Positions 52,477 through 64,000 of a DNA stretch of 64,000 nt are shown here, in pieces (position 1 is the first letter of the stretch; each line of letters opens with the position of its first letter). Under the pieces are notes generated by a model. That model was not told the origin of the DNA. It saw only the letters and a list, made by a program, of their open reading frames with translations, and searched no databases. Source of the DNA: Panagrolaimus kolymaensis (lineage: Eukaryota; Nematoda; Chromadorea; Rhabditida; Panagrolaimidae); NCBI GenBank assembly GCA_028622995.1, contig JAJQJQ010000020.1, positions 1,240,001 to 1,304,000 on the forward strand. Reading direction: 5' to 3'. The position numbers and the translations under genes were made by a program.

Positions 52477-55315
52477 CAGCTAAAATTTATTCTTCGGATC
52501 CTGTTCGACTTCAACCAATTCGTTCGATTAATTTACTAACTGTATTGCCTTTCTAGAGATCCAATATTTCAGACAAATAAAAAAAATATATAAAAAAACC
52601 AGCTAAAATTTATTCTTCGGATCCTGTTCGACTTCAACGAATTCGTTCGATTAATTTACTAACTGTATTGCCTTTCTAGAGATCCAATATTTCAGACAAA
52701 TAAAAAAAATATTTAAAAAACCAGCTAAAATTTATTCTTCGGATCCTGTTCGACTTCAACGAATTCGTTCGATTAATTTACTAACTGTATTGCCTTTCTA
52801 GAGATCCAATATTTCAGACAAATAAAAAAACCAGCTAAAATTTATTCTTCGGATCCTGTTCGACTTCAACCAATTCGTTCGATTAATTTACTAACTGTAT
52901 TGCCTTTCTAGAGATCCAATATTTCAGACAAATAAAAAAAATATATAAAAAAACCAGCTAAAATTTATTCTTCGGATCCTGTTCGACTTCAACCAATTCG
53001 TTCGATTAATTTACTAACTGTATTGCCTTTCTAGAGATCCAATATTTCAGACAAATAAAAAAAATATATAAAAAAACCAGCTAAAATTTATTCTTCGGAT
53101 CCTGTTCGACTTCAACCAATTCGTTCGATTAATTTACTAACTGTATTGCCTTTCAAGAGGTCAAATGTTTAAGATAAAATTATTAGAAAAATATATAAAA
53201 AAACCAGCTAAAATTTATTCTTCGGATCCTGTTCGACTTCAACCAATTCATTCGATTAATTTACTAACTGTATTGCCTTTCTAGAGATCCAATATTTCAG
53301 ACAAATAAAAAAAATATATAAAAAAACCAGCTAAAATTTATTCTTCGGATCCTGTTCGACTTCAACCAATTCGTTCGATTAATTTACTAACTGTATTGCC
53401 TTTCAAGAGGTCAAATGTTTAAGATAAAATTATTAGAAAAATATATAAAAAAACCAGCTAAAATTTATTCTTCGGATCCTGTTCGACTTCAACCAATTCT
53501 TTCGATTAATTTACTAACTGTATTGCCTTTCTAGAGATCCAATATTTCAGACAAATAAAAAAAATATATAAAAAAACCAGCTAAAATTTATTCTTCGGAT
53601 CCTGTTCGACTTCAACCAATTCGTTCGATTAATTTACTAACTGTATTGCCTTTCTAGAGATCCAATATTTCAGACAAATAAAAAAAATATATAAAAAAAC
53701 CAGCTAAAATTTATTCTTCGGATCCTGTTCGACTTCAACCAATTCGTTCGATTAATTTACTAACTGTATTGCCTTTCAAGAGGTCAAATGTTTAAGATAA
53801 AATTATTAGAAAAATATATAAAAAAACCAGCTAAAATTTATTCTTCGGATCCTGTTCGACTTCAACCAATTCGTTCGATTAATTTACTAACTGTATTGCC
53901 TTTCAAGAGGTCAAATGTTTAAGATAAAATTATTAGAAAAATATTTAAAAAAACAGCTAAAATTTATTCTTCGGATCCTGTTCGACTTCAACGAATTCGT
54001 TCGATTAATTTACTAACTGTATTGCCTTTCTAGAGATCCAATATTTCAGACAAATAAAAAAAATATATAAAAAAACCAGCTAAAATTTATTCTTCGGATC
54101 CTGTTCGACTTCAACCAATTCGTTCGATTAATTTACTAACTGTATTGCCTTTCTAGAGATCCAATATTTCAGACAAATAAAAAAAATATATAAAAAAACC
54201 AGCTAAAATTTATTCTTCGGATCCTGTTCGACTTCAACGAATTCGTTCGATTAATTTACTAACTGTATTGCCTTTCTAGAGATCCAATATTTCAGACAAA
54301 TAAAAAAAATATTTAAAAAACCAGCTAAAATTTATTCTTCGGATCCTGTTCGACTTCAACGAATTCGTTCGATTAATTTACTAACTGTATTGCCTTTCTA
54401 GAGATCCAATATTTCAGACAAATAAAAAAACCAGCTAAAATTTATTCTTCGGATCCTGTTCGACTTCAACCAATTCGTTCGATTAATTTACTAACTGTAT
54501 TGCCTTTCTAGAGATCCAATATTTCAGACAAATAAAAAAAATATATAAAAAAACCAGCTAAAATTTATTCTTCGGATCCTGTTCGACTTCAACCAATTCG
54601 TTCGATTAATTTACTAACTGTATTGCCTTTCTAGAGATCCAATATTTCAGACAAATAAAAAAAATATATAAAAAAACCAGCTAAAATTTATTCTTCGGAT
54701 CCTGTTCGACTTCAACCAATTCGTTCGATTAATTTACTAACTGTATTGCCTTTCAAGAGGTCAAATGTTTAAGATAAAATTATTAGAAAAATATATAAAA
54801 AAACCAGCTAAAATTTATTCTTCGGATCCTGTTCGACTTCAACCAATTCGTTCGATTAATTTACTAACTGTATTGCCTTTCTAGAGATCCAATATTTCAG
54901 ACAAATAAAAAAAATATATAAAAAAACCAGCTAAAATTTATTCTTCGGATCCTGTTCGACTTCAACCAATTCGTTCGATTAATTTACTAACTGTATTGCC
55001 TTTCAAGAGGTCAAATGTTTAAGATAAAATTATTAGAAAAATATATAAAAAAACCAGCTAAAATTTATTCTTCGGATCCTGTTCGACTTCAACCAATTCG
55101 TTCGATTAATTTACTAACTGTATTGCCTTTCTAGAGATCCAATATTTCAGACAAATAAAAAAAATATATAAAAAAACCAGCTAAAATTTATTCTTCGGAT
55201 CCTGTTCGACTTCAACCAATTCGTTCGATTAATTTACTAACTGTATTGCCTTTCTAGAGATCCAATATTTCAGACAAATAAAAAAAATATATAAAAAAAC
55301 CAGCTAAAATTTATT
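52477..55315. repeat. 1,600-bp HOR with a 110-bp monomer, about 1.8 copies
   Basis: The 122+110 bp short-monomer pair at 52,722/52,832 recurs at 54,322/54,432, and the linker 'aataaaaaaacc' lies at 52,821 and 54,421, exactly 1,600 bp apart. Copy 1 is 52,477-54,076. Copy 2 starts at 54,077 and matches to about 55,315, where cg/B replaces cc/A'. Copy 1 alone carries 'ccaattcattcg' near 53,243 and 'ccaattctttcg' near 53,493, both hitting the same TTCG. Since copy 2 is normal at both, they arose after the duplication. Confidence 0.88.
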
Positions 55316-57419
55316 CTTCGGATCCTGTTCGACTTCAACGAATTCGTTCGATTAATTTACTAACTGTATTGCCTTTCTAGAGATCCAATATTTCAGACAA
55401 ATAAAAAAAATATATAAAAAAACCAGCTAAAATTTATTCTTCGGATCCTGTTCGACTTCAACCAATTCGTTCGATTAATTTACTAACTGTATTGCCTTTC
55501 AAGAGGTCAAATGTTTAAGATAAAATTATTAGAAAAATATATAAAAAAACCAGCTAAAATTTATTCTTCGGATCCTGTTCGACTTCAACCAATTCGTTCG
55601 ATTAATTTACTAACTGTATTGCCTTTCTAGAGATCCAATATTTCAGACAAATAAAAAAAATATATAAAAAAACCAGCTAAAATTTATTCTTCGGATCCTG
55701 TTCGACTTCAACCAATTCGTTCGATTAATTTACTAACTGTATTGCCTTTCTAGAGATCCAATATTTCAGACAAATAAAAAAAATATATAAAAAAACCAGC
55801 TAAAATTTATTCTTCGGATCCTGTTCGACTTCAACCAATTCGTTCGATTAATTTACTAACTGTATTGCCTTTCAAGAGGTCAAATGTTTAAGATAAAATT
55901 ATTAGAAAAATATATAAAAAAACCAGCTAAAATTTATTCTTCGGATCCTGTTCGACTTCAACCAATTCGTTCGATTAATTTACTAACTGTATTGCCTTTC
56001 AAGAGGTCAAATGTTTAAGATAAAATTATTAGAAAAATATTTAAAAAAACAGCTAAAATTTATTCTTCGGATCCTGTTCGACTTCAACGAATTCGTTCGA
56101 TTAATTTACTAACTGTATTGCCTTTCTAGAGATCGAATATTTCAGACAAATAAAAAAAATATATAAAAAAACCAGCTAAAATTTATTCTTCGGATCCTGT
56201 TCGACTTCAACCAATTCGTTCGATTAATTTACTAACTGTATTGCCTTTCTAGAGATCCAATATTTCAGACAAATAAAAAAAATATATAAAAAAACCAGCT
56301 AAAATTTATTCTTCGGATCCTGTTCGACTTCAACCAATTCGTTCGATTAATTTACTAACTGTATTGCCTTTCAAGAGGTCAAATGTTTAAGATAAAATTA
56401 TTAGAAAAATATATAAAAAAACCAGCTAAAATTTATTCTTCGGATCCTGTTCGACTTCAACCAATTCGTTCGATTAATTTACTAACTGTATTGCCTTTCA
56501 AGAGGTCAAATGTTTAAGATAAAATTATTAGAAAAATATTTAAAAAAACAGCTAAAATTTATTCTTCGGATCCTGTTCGACTTCAACGAATTCGTTCGAT
56601 TAATTTACTAACTGTATTGCCTTTCTAGAGATCCAATATTTCAGACAAATAAAAAAAATATATAAAAAAACCAGCTAAAATTTATTCTTCGGATCCTGTT
56701 CGACTTCAACCAATTCGTTCGATTAATTTACTAACTGTATTGCCTTTAAAGAGGTCAAATGTTTAAGATAAAATTATTAGAAAAATATATAAAAAAACCA
56801 GCTAAAATTTATTCTTCGGATCCTGTTCGACTTCAACCAATTCGTTCGATTAATTTACTAACTGTATTGCCTTTCAAGAGGTCAAATGTTTAAGATAAAA
56901 TTATTAGAAAAATATTTAAAAAAACAGCTAAAATTTATTCTTCGGATCCTGTTCGACTTCAACGAATTCGTTCGATTAATTTACTAACTGTATTGCCTTT
57001 CTAGAGATCCAATATTTCAGACAAATAAAAAAAATATATAAAAAAACCAGCTAAAATTTATTCTTCGGATCCTGTTCGACTTCAACGAATTCGTTCGATT
57101 AATTTACTAACTGTATTGCCTTTCTAGAGATCCAATATTTCAGACAAATAAAAAAAATATATAAAAAAACCAGCTAAAATTTATTCTTCGGATCCTGTTC
57201 GACTTCAACCAATTCGTTCGATTAATTTACTAACTGTATTGCCTTTCTAGAGATCCAATATTTCAGACAAATAAAAAAAATATATAAAAAAACCAGCTAA
57301 AATTTATTCTTCGGATCCTGTTCGACTTCAACCAATTCGTTCGATTAATTTACTAACTGTATTGCCTTTCAAGAGGTCAAATGTTTAAGATAAAATTATT
57401 AGAAAAATATTTAAAAAAA

Positions 57420-59410
57420 CAGCTAAAATTTATTCTTCGGATCCTGTTCGACTTCAACGAATTCGTTCGATTAATTTACTAACTGTATTGCCTTTCTAGA
57501 GATCCAATATTTCAGACAAATAAAAAAAATATATAAAAAAACCAGCTAAAATTTATTCTTCGGATCCTGTTCGACTTCAACCAATTCGTTCGAATAATTT
57601 ACTAACTGTATTGCCTTTCTAGAGATCCAATATTTCAGACAAATAAAAAAAATATATAAAAAAACCAGCTAAAATTTATTCTTCGGATCCTGTTCGACTT
57701 CAACCAATTCGTTCGATTAATTTACTAACTGTATTGCCTTTCAAGAGGTCAAATGTTTAAGATAAAATTATTAGAAAAATATTTAAAAAAACAGCTAAAT
57801 TTTATTCTTCGGATCCTGTTCGACTTCAACGAATTCGTTCGATTAATTTACTAACTGTATTGCCTTTCTAGAGATCCAATATTTCAGACAAATAAAAAAA
57901 ATATATAAAAAAACCAGCTAAAATTTATTCTTCGGATCCTGTTCGACTTCAACCAATTCGTTCGATTAATTTACTAACTGTATTGCCTTTCAAGAGGTCA
58001 AATGTTTAAGATAAAATTATTAGAAAAATATATAAAAAAACCAGCTAAAATTTATTCTTCGGATCCTGTTCGACTTCAACCAATTCGTTCGATTAATTTA
58101 CTAACTGTATTGCCTTTCAAGAGGTCAAATGTTTAAGATAAAATTATTAGAAAAATATTTAAAAAAACAGCTAAAATTTATTCTTCGGATCCTGTTCGAC
58201 TTCAACGAATTCGTTCGATTAATTTACTAACTGTATTGCCTTTCTAGAGATCCAATATTTCAGACAAATAAAAAAAATATAAAAAAAACCAGCTAAAATT
58301 TATTCTTCGGATCCTGTTCGACTTCAACCAATTCGTTCGATTAATTTACTAACTGTATTGCCTTTCTAGAGATCCAATATTTCAGACAAATAAAAAAAAT
58401 ATATAAAAAAACCAGCTAAAATTTATTCTTCGGATCCTGTTCGACTTCAACCAATTCGTTCGATTAATTTACTAACTGTATTGCCTTTCAAGAGGTCAAA
58501 TGTTTAAGATAAAATTATTAGAAAAATATTTAAAAAAACAGCTAAAATTTATTCTTCGGATCCTGTTCGACTTCAACGAATTCGTTCGATTAATTTACTA
58601 ACTGTATTGCCTTTCTAGAGATCCAATATTTCAGACAAATAAAAAAAATATATAAAAAAACCAGCTAAAATTTATTCTTCGGATCCTGTTCGACTTCAAC
58701 CAATTCGTTCGAATAATTTACTAACTGTATTGCCTTTCTAGAGATCCAATATTTCAGACAAATAAAAAAAATATATAAAAAAACCAGCTAAAATTTATTC
58801 TTCGGATCCTGTTCGACTTCAACCAATTCGTTCGATTAATTTACTAACTGTATTGCCTTTCAAGAGGTCAAATGTTTAAGATAAAATTATTAGAAAAATA
58901 TTTAAAAAAACAGCTAAATTTTATTCTTCGGATCCTGTTCGACTTCAACGAATTCGTTCGATTAATTTACTAACTGTATTGCCTTTCTAGAGATCCAATA
59001 TTTCAGACAAATAAAAAAAATATATAAAAAAACCAGCTAAAATTTATTCTTCGGATCCTGTTCGACTTCAACCAATTCGTTCGATTAATTTACTAACTGT
59101 ATTGCCTTTCAAGAGGTCAAATGTTTAAGATAAAATTATTAGAAAAATATATAAAAAAACCAGCTAAAATTTATTCTTCGGATCCTGTTCGACTTCAACC
59201 AATTCGTTCGATTAATTTACTAACTGTATTGCCTTTCAAGAGGTCAAATGTTTAAGATAAAATTATTAGAAAAATATTTAAAAAAACAGCTAAAATTTAT
59301 TCTTCGGATCCTGTTCGACTTCAACGAATTCGTTCGATTAATTTACTAACTGTATTGCCTTTCTAGAGATCCAATATTTCAGACAAATAAAAAAAATATA
59401 AAAAAAACCA
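57420..59410. repeat. 1,119-bp nine-monomer HOR, about 1.8 copies
   Basis: Three markers repeat at the same spacing: 'cgaataattt' at 57,591 and 58,710, the 'ctaaatttta' core at 57,795 and 58,914, and the shortened 'aaatataaaaaaaacc' linker (122-bp monomer) at 58,278 and 59,397, all 1,119 bp apart. The unit order is cg/B, cc-gaataat/B, cc/A, aaatttt-cg/B, cc/A', cc/A, cg/B-short, cc/B, cc/A. After the second short linker a cc/A' monomer breaks the pattern. A related short linker ('aaaaaaaatataaaaaaacc', 121 bp) ends at 61,020. Confidence 0.86.
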
Positions 59411-62400
59411 GCTAAAATTTATTCTTCGGATCCTGTTCGACTTCAACCAATTCGTTCGATTAATTTACTAACTGTATTGCCTTTCAAGAGGTCAAATGTT
59501 TAAGATAAAATTATTAGAAAAATATATAAAAAAACCAGCTAAAATTTATTCTTCGGATCCTGTTCGACTTCAACCAATTCGTTCGATTAATTTACTAACT
59601 GTATTGCCTTTCTAGAGATCCAATATTTCAGACAAATAAAAAAAATATATAAAAAAACCAGCTAAAATTTATTCTTCGGATCCTGTTCGACTTCAACCAA
59701 TTCGTTCGATTAATTTACTAACTGTATTGCCTTTCTAGAGATCCAATATTTCAGACAAATAAAAAAAATATATAAAAAAACCAGCTAAAATTTATTCTTC
59801 GGATCCTGTTCGACTTCAACGAATTCGTTCGATTAATTTACTAACTGTATTGCCTTTCTAGAGATCCAATATTTCAGACAAATAAAAAAAATATATAAAA
59901 AAACCAGCTAAAATTTATTCTTCGGATCCTGTTCGACTTCAACGAATTCGTTCGATTAATTTACTAACTGTATTGCCTTTCTAGAGATCCAATATTTCAG
60001 ACAAATAAAAAAAATATATAAAAAAACCAGCTAAAATTTATTCTTCGGATCCTGTTCGACTTCAACCAATTCGTTCGATTAATTTACTAACTGTATTGCC
60101 TTTCTAGAGATCCAATATTTCAGACAAATAAAAAAAATATATAAAAAAACCAGCTAAAATTTATTCTTCGGATCCTGTTCGACTTCAACCAATTCGTTCG
60201 ATTAATTTACTAACTGTATTGCCTTTCTAGAGATCCAATATTTCAGACAAATAAAAAAAATATATAAAAAAACCAGCTAAAATTTATTCTTCGGATCCTG
60301 TTCGACTTCAACCAATTCGTTCGATTAATTTACTAACTGTATTGCCTTTCAAGAGGTCAAATGTTTAAGATAAAATTATTAGAAAAATATATAAAAAAAC
60401 CAGCTAAAATTTATTCTTCGGATCCTGTTCGACTTCAACCAATTCGTTCGATAAATTTACTAACTGTATTGCCTTTCTAGAGATCCAATATTTCAGACAA
60501 ATAAAAAAAATATATAAAAAAACCAGCTAAAATTTATTCTTCGGATCCTGTTCGACTTCAACCAATTCGTTCGATTAATTTACTAACTGTATTGCCTTTC
60601 TAGAGATCCAATATTTCAGACAAATAAAAAAAATATATAAAAAAACCAGCTAAAATTTATTCTTCGGATCCTGTTCGACTTCAACCAATTCGTTCGATTA
60701 ATTTACTAACTGTATTGCCTTTCAAGAGGTCAAATGTTTAAGATAAAATTATTAGAAAAATATATAAAAAAACCAGCTAAAATTTATTCTTCGGATCCTG
60801 TTCGACTTCAACCAATTCGTTCGATTAATTTACTAACTGTATTGCCTTTCAAGAGGTCAAATGTTTAAGATAAAATTATTAGAAAAATATTTAAAAAAAC
60901 AGCTAAAATTTATTCTTCGGATCCTGTTCGACTTCAACGAATTCGTTCGATTAATTTACTAACTGTATTGCCTTTCTAGAGATCCAATATTTCAGACAAA
61001 TAAAAAAAATATAAAAAAACCAGCTAAAATTTATTCTTCGGATCCTGTTCGACTTCAACCAATTCGTTCGATTAATTTACTAACTGTATTGCCTTTCTAG
61101 AGATCCAATATTTCAGACAAATAAAAAAAATATATAAAAAAACCAGCTAAAATTTATTCTTCGGATCCTGTTCGACTTCAACCAATTCGTTCGATTAATT
61201 TACTAACTGTATTGCCTTTCAAGAGGTCAAATGTTTAAGATAAAATTATTAGAAAAATATATAAAAAAACCAGCTAAAATTTATTCTTCGGATCCTGTTC
61301 GACTTCAACCAATTCGTTCGATTAATTTACTAACTGTATTGCCTTTCAAGAGGTCAAATGTTTAAGATAAAATTATTAGAAAAATATTTAAAAAAACAGC
61401 TAAAATTTATTCTTCGGATCCTGTTCGACTTCAACGAATTCGTTCGATTAATTTACTAACTGTATTGCCTTTCTAGAGATCCAATATTTCAGACAAATAA
61501 AAAAAATATATAAAAAAACCAGCTAAAATTTATTCTTCGGATCCTGTTCGACTTCAACCAATTCGTTCGATTAATTTACTAACTGTATTGCCTTTAAAGA
61601 GGTCAAATGTTTAAGATAAAATTATTAGAAAAATATATAAAAAAACCAGCTAAAATTTATTCTTCGGATCCTGTTCGACTTCAACCAATTCGTTCGATTA
61701 ATTTACTAACTGTATTGCCTTTCAAGAGGTCAAATGTTTAAGATAAAATTATTAGAAAAATATTTAAAAAAACAGCTAAAATTTATTCTTCGGATCCTGT
61801 TCGACTTCAACGAATTCGTTCGATTAATTTACTAACTGTATTGCCTTTCTAGAGATCCAATATTTCAGACAAATAAAAAAAATATATAAAAAAACCAGCT
61901 AAAATTTATTCTTCGGATCCTGTTCGACTTCAACCAATTCGTTCGATTAATTTACTAACTGTATTGCCTTTCTAGAGATCCAATATTTCAGACAAATAAA
62001 ATATATATATAAAAAAACCAGCTAAAATTTATTCTTCGGATCCTGTTCGACTTCAACCAATTCGTTCGATTAATTTACTAACTGTATTGCCTTTCTAGAG
62101 ATCCAATATTTCAGACAAATAAAAAAAATATATAAAAAAACCAGCTAAAATTTATTCTTCGGATCCTGTTCGACTTCAACCAATTCGTTCGATTAATTTA
62201 CTAACTGTATTGCCTTTCAAGAGGTCAAATGTTTAAGATAAAATTATTAGAAAAATATTTAAAAAAACAGCTAAAATTTATTCTTCGGATCCTGTTCGAC
62301 TTCAACGAATTCGTTCGATTAATTTACTAACTGTATTGCCTTTCTAGAGATCCAATATTTCAGACAAATAAAAAAAATATATAAAAAAACCAGCTAAAAT

Positions 62401-64000
62401 TTATTCTTCGGATCCTGTTCGACTTCAACCAATTCGTTCGAATAATTTACTAACTGTATTGCCTTTCTAGAGATCCAATATTTCAGACAAATAAAAAAAA
62501 TATATAAAAAAACCAGCTAAAATTTATTCTTCGGATCCTGTTCGACTTCAACGAATTCGTTCGATTAATTTACTAACTGTATTGCCTTTCTAGAGATCCA
62601 ATATTTCAGACAAATAAAAAAAATATATAAAAAAACAAGCTAAAATTTATTCTTCGGATCCTGTTCGACTTTAACCAATTCGTTCGATTAATTTACTAAC
62701 TGTATTGCCTTTCAAGAGGTCAAATGTTTAAGATAAAATTATTAGAAAAATATATAAAAAAACCAGCTAAAATTTATTCTTCGGATCCTGTTCGACTTCA
62801 ACCAATTCGTTCGATTAATTTACTAACTGTATTGCCTTTCTAGAGATCCAATATTTCAGACAAATAAAAAAAATATATAAAAAAACCAGCTAAAATTTAT
62901 TCTTCGGATCCTGTTCGACTTCAACCAATTCGTTCGATTAATTTACTAACTGTATTGCCTTTCAAGAGGTCAAATGTTTAAGATAAAATTATTAGAAATA
63001 TATATAAAAAAACCAGCTAAAATTTATTCTTCGGATCCTGTTCGACTTCAACCAATTCGTTCGATTAATTTACTAACTGTATTGCCTTTCTAGAGATCCA
63101 ATATTTCAGACAAATAAAAAAAATATATAAAAAAACCAGCTAAAATTTATTCTTCGGATCCTGTTCGACTTCAACCAATTCGTTCGATTAATTTACTAAC
63201 TGTATTGCCTTTCAAGAGGTCAAATGTTTAAGATAAAATTATTAGAAAAATATATAAAAAAACCAGCTAAAATTTATTCTTCGGATCCTGTTCGACTTCA
63301 ACCAATTCGTTCGATTAATTTACTAACTGTATTGCCTTTCTAGAGATCCAATATTTCAGACAAATAAAAAAAATATATAAAAAAACCAGCTAAAATTTAT
63401 TCTTCGGATCCTGTTCGACTTCAACGAATTCGTTCGATTAATTTACTAACTGTATTGCCTTTCTAGAGATCCAATATTTCAGACAAATAAAAAAAATATA
63501 TAAAAAAACCAGCTAAAATTTATTCTTCGGATCCTGTTCGACTTCAACCAATTCGTTCGATTAATTTACTAACTGTATTGCCTTTCTAGAGATCCAATAT
63601 TTCAGACAAATAAAAAAAATATATAAAAAAACCAGCTAAAATTTATTCTTCGGATCCTGTTCGACTTCAACCAATTCGTTCGATTAATTTACTAACTGTA
63701 TTGCCTTTCAAGAGGTCAAATGTTTAAGATAAAATTATTAGAAAAATATATAAAAAAACCAGCTAAAATTTATTCTTCGGATCCTGTTCGACTTCAACCA
63801 ATTCGTTCGATTAATTTACTAACTGTATTGCCTTTCAAGAGGTCAAATGTTTAAGATAAAATTATTAGAAAAATATTTAAAAAAACAGCTAAAATTTATT
63901 CTTCGGATCCTGTTCGACTTCAACGAATTCGTTCGATTAATTTACTAACTGTATTGCCTTTCTAGAGATCCAATATTTCAGACAAATAAAAAAAATATAT
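59410..64000. repeat. Terminal mosaic of the window
   Basis: The monomers continue without a clear large period. Visible markers are 'cgataaatttac' near 60,450, a 121-bp monomer ending 61,020, a tttaaagagg A' linker near 61,593, a tatatatata linker near 61,998, a gaataat core near 62,440, 'aacaagc' with 'ctttaaccaa' near 62,635-62,675, and 'agaaatatatat' near 62,996 (also near 47,860). From about 62.7 kb, A' and B monomers alternate as a roughly 250-bp dimer until about 63.4 kb. The array runs past the window end within a B linker. Confidence 0.75.

Larger units (their letters stand above)
1..64000. repeat. Satellite DNA array, 123-127 bp monomers, head-to-tail
   Basis: Every line of the window is made of the same AT-rich unit, recurring every 123, 126 or 127 bp in one orientation, about 510-515 copies. 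No inverted segment, transposon insertion or unique sequence longer than a few bases interrupts it, and both window ends fall inside the array, so it is longer than 64 kb. Two hand-counted monomers give 27-28% GC. Most substitutions between monomers are shared by many copies rather than private, which shows active homogenisation by unequal exchange or gene conversion. Such arrays are characteristic of eukaryotic heterochromatin, often centromeric or pericentromeric; that location is inference, as no flanking sequence is present. Forward reading frames are closed by TAA or TAG at least once every few monomers, and reverse frames are closed more often, so no substantial protein is encoded. I do not recognise the family. 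Confidence 0.98.

Noticed and set aside
58270..58292. Yeast-type ARS consensus in the linker
   Set aside because: The reverse strand of the short linker fits WTTTAYRTTTW, and ordinary linkers come within one base, but this is expected in A/T tracts and the host is unlikely to use that consensus.
1..64000. CRISPR-like array (regular repeats with spacers)
   Set aside because: The conserved 77-bp core alternates with a variable-looking linker, but the linkers are a handful of recurring classes rather than unique spacers, the repeat is too long, and there are no cas genes.
1..64000. Assembly artefact (collapsed or duplicated contig)
   Set aside because: The two 11.8-kb copies differ by whole-monomer indels and private substitutions, and other HORs show independent histories. 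This argues for real sequence, although long-read support would be needed to be sure.
1..64000. Very long open frames if TAA and TAG were sense codons (ciliate-type code)
   Set aside because: TGA is absent from the forward consensus, and 123 and 126 are multiples of three, so a reassigned code would give long ORFs. No other evidence supports such a code, the 127-bp and 110-bp monomers break the frame, and the pattern is that of satellite DNA.
1..64000. Rolling-circle or LTR transposon as the source of the repeat
   Set aside because: I found no terminal repeats, hairpins, polymerase or transposase reading frames, or target-site duplications in any monomer or HOR unit.
1..64000. tRNA, rRNA or other structured RNA gene within the monomer
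   Set aside because: No cloverleaf, box A/B promoter pair or rRNA-like stretch is visible. The only notable inverted repeat is the 12-bp palindrome of the cg core, which has no loop.
1..64000. Telomeric repeat content or telomere proximity
   Set aside because: No tandem TTAGG, TTAGGG, TTTAGGG or similar short repeats occur anywhere in the window.

Overview
The whole 64-kb window is one uninterrupted head-to-tail satellite DNA array. I found no protein gene, RNA gene, transposon, CRISPR array, origin or unique spacer. A monomer of about 123-127 bp recurs roughly 510-515 times (64,000 divided by about 124.5), always in the same orientation, and the array runs off both ends of the window. Composition is about 27-28% GC, counted on two representative monomers. 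Long, AT-rich, monomeric arrays with nested higher-order repeats (HORs) are typical of eukaryotic centromeric, pericentromeric or subtelomeric heterochromatin. I do not recognise the family and cannot name a species. Arthropod-like or other AT-rich eukaryotic heterochromatin is only a guess.

Each monomer has a nearly invariant 77-bp core and a linker of about 46-50 bp. The core starts at 'cagctaaaat', carries GGATCC (a BamHI site) and two copies of GTTCGA, and ends at 'gcctttc'. It has one common dimorphic base, giving 'caaccaattc' (cc) or 'caacgaattc' (cg); cg creates GAATTC and a 12-bp perfect palindrome. Three linker classes set the monomer length: A ('aagaggtcaaatg...tatttaaaaaaacagc', 126 bp), A' (same start but ending 'tatataaaaaaaccagc', 127 bp) and B ('tagagatccaatatttcagac...', 123 bp). 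Rarer marker variants (gatact, taaccagc, taatata, gaataat, tttaaagagg, tatatatata and 110-bp short monomers) make it possible to trace HOR history by eye.

Layout: 1-8.1 kb is a mosaic with a relatively diverged stretch at about 1.5-3.3 kb and small tandem units at about 3.7-4.5 kb. 8,098-19,915 is an 11,818-bp block (about 95 monomers), immediately followed by a tandem second copy at 19,916-32,855. The second copy differs by two single-monomer losses and one 1,368-bp (11-monomer) gain, and otherwise shows very few substitutions. 32.9-35.6 kb is a mosaic rich in private mutations. 35,588-42.5 kb holds tandem HORs with periods of 1,490 and then 2,617 bp. 43.2-44 kb has a 380-bp trimer repeat. 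46.4-47.8 kb has A/B recombinant monomers and a 604-bp HOR with 110-bp short monomers. 52,477-55.3 kb has a 1,600-bp HOR. 57.4-59.4 kb has a 1,119-bp nine-monomer HOR. The remainder to 64,000 is mosaic.

Nothing here works as a gene system. What is worth attention is the architecture: several nested scales of tandem duplication, an invariant CpG-bearing core with interchangeable CpG-free linkers, and a palindrome toggled on or off by one base. A recurrent short ORF with an upstream AAGAGG is recorded but is most likely fortuitous. Coordinates and periods come from hand alignment of marker variants. I could not run a self dot-plot, a monomer classifier or a database search.
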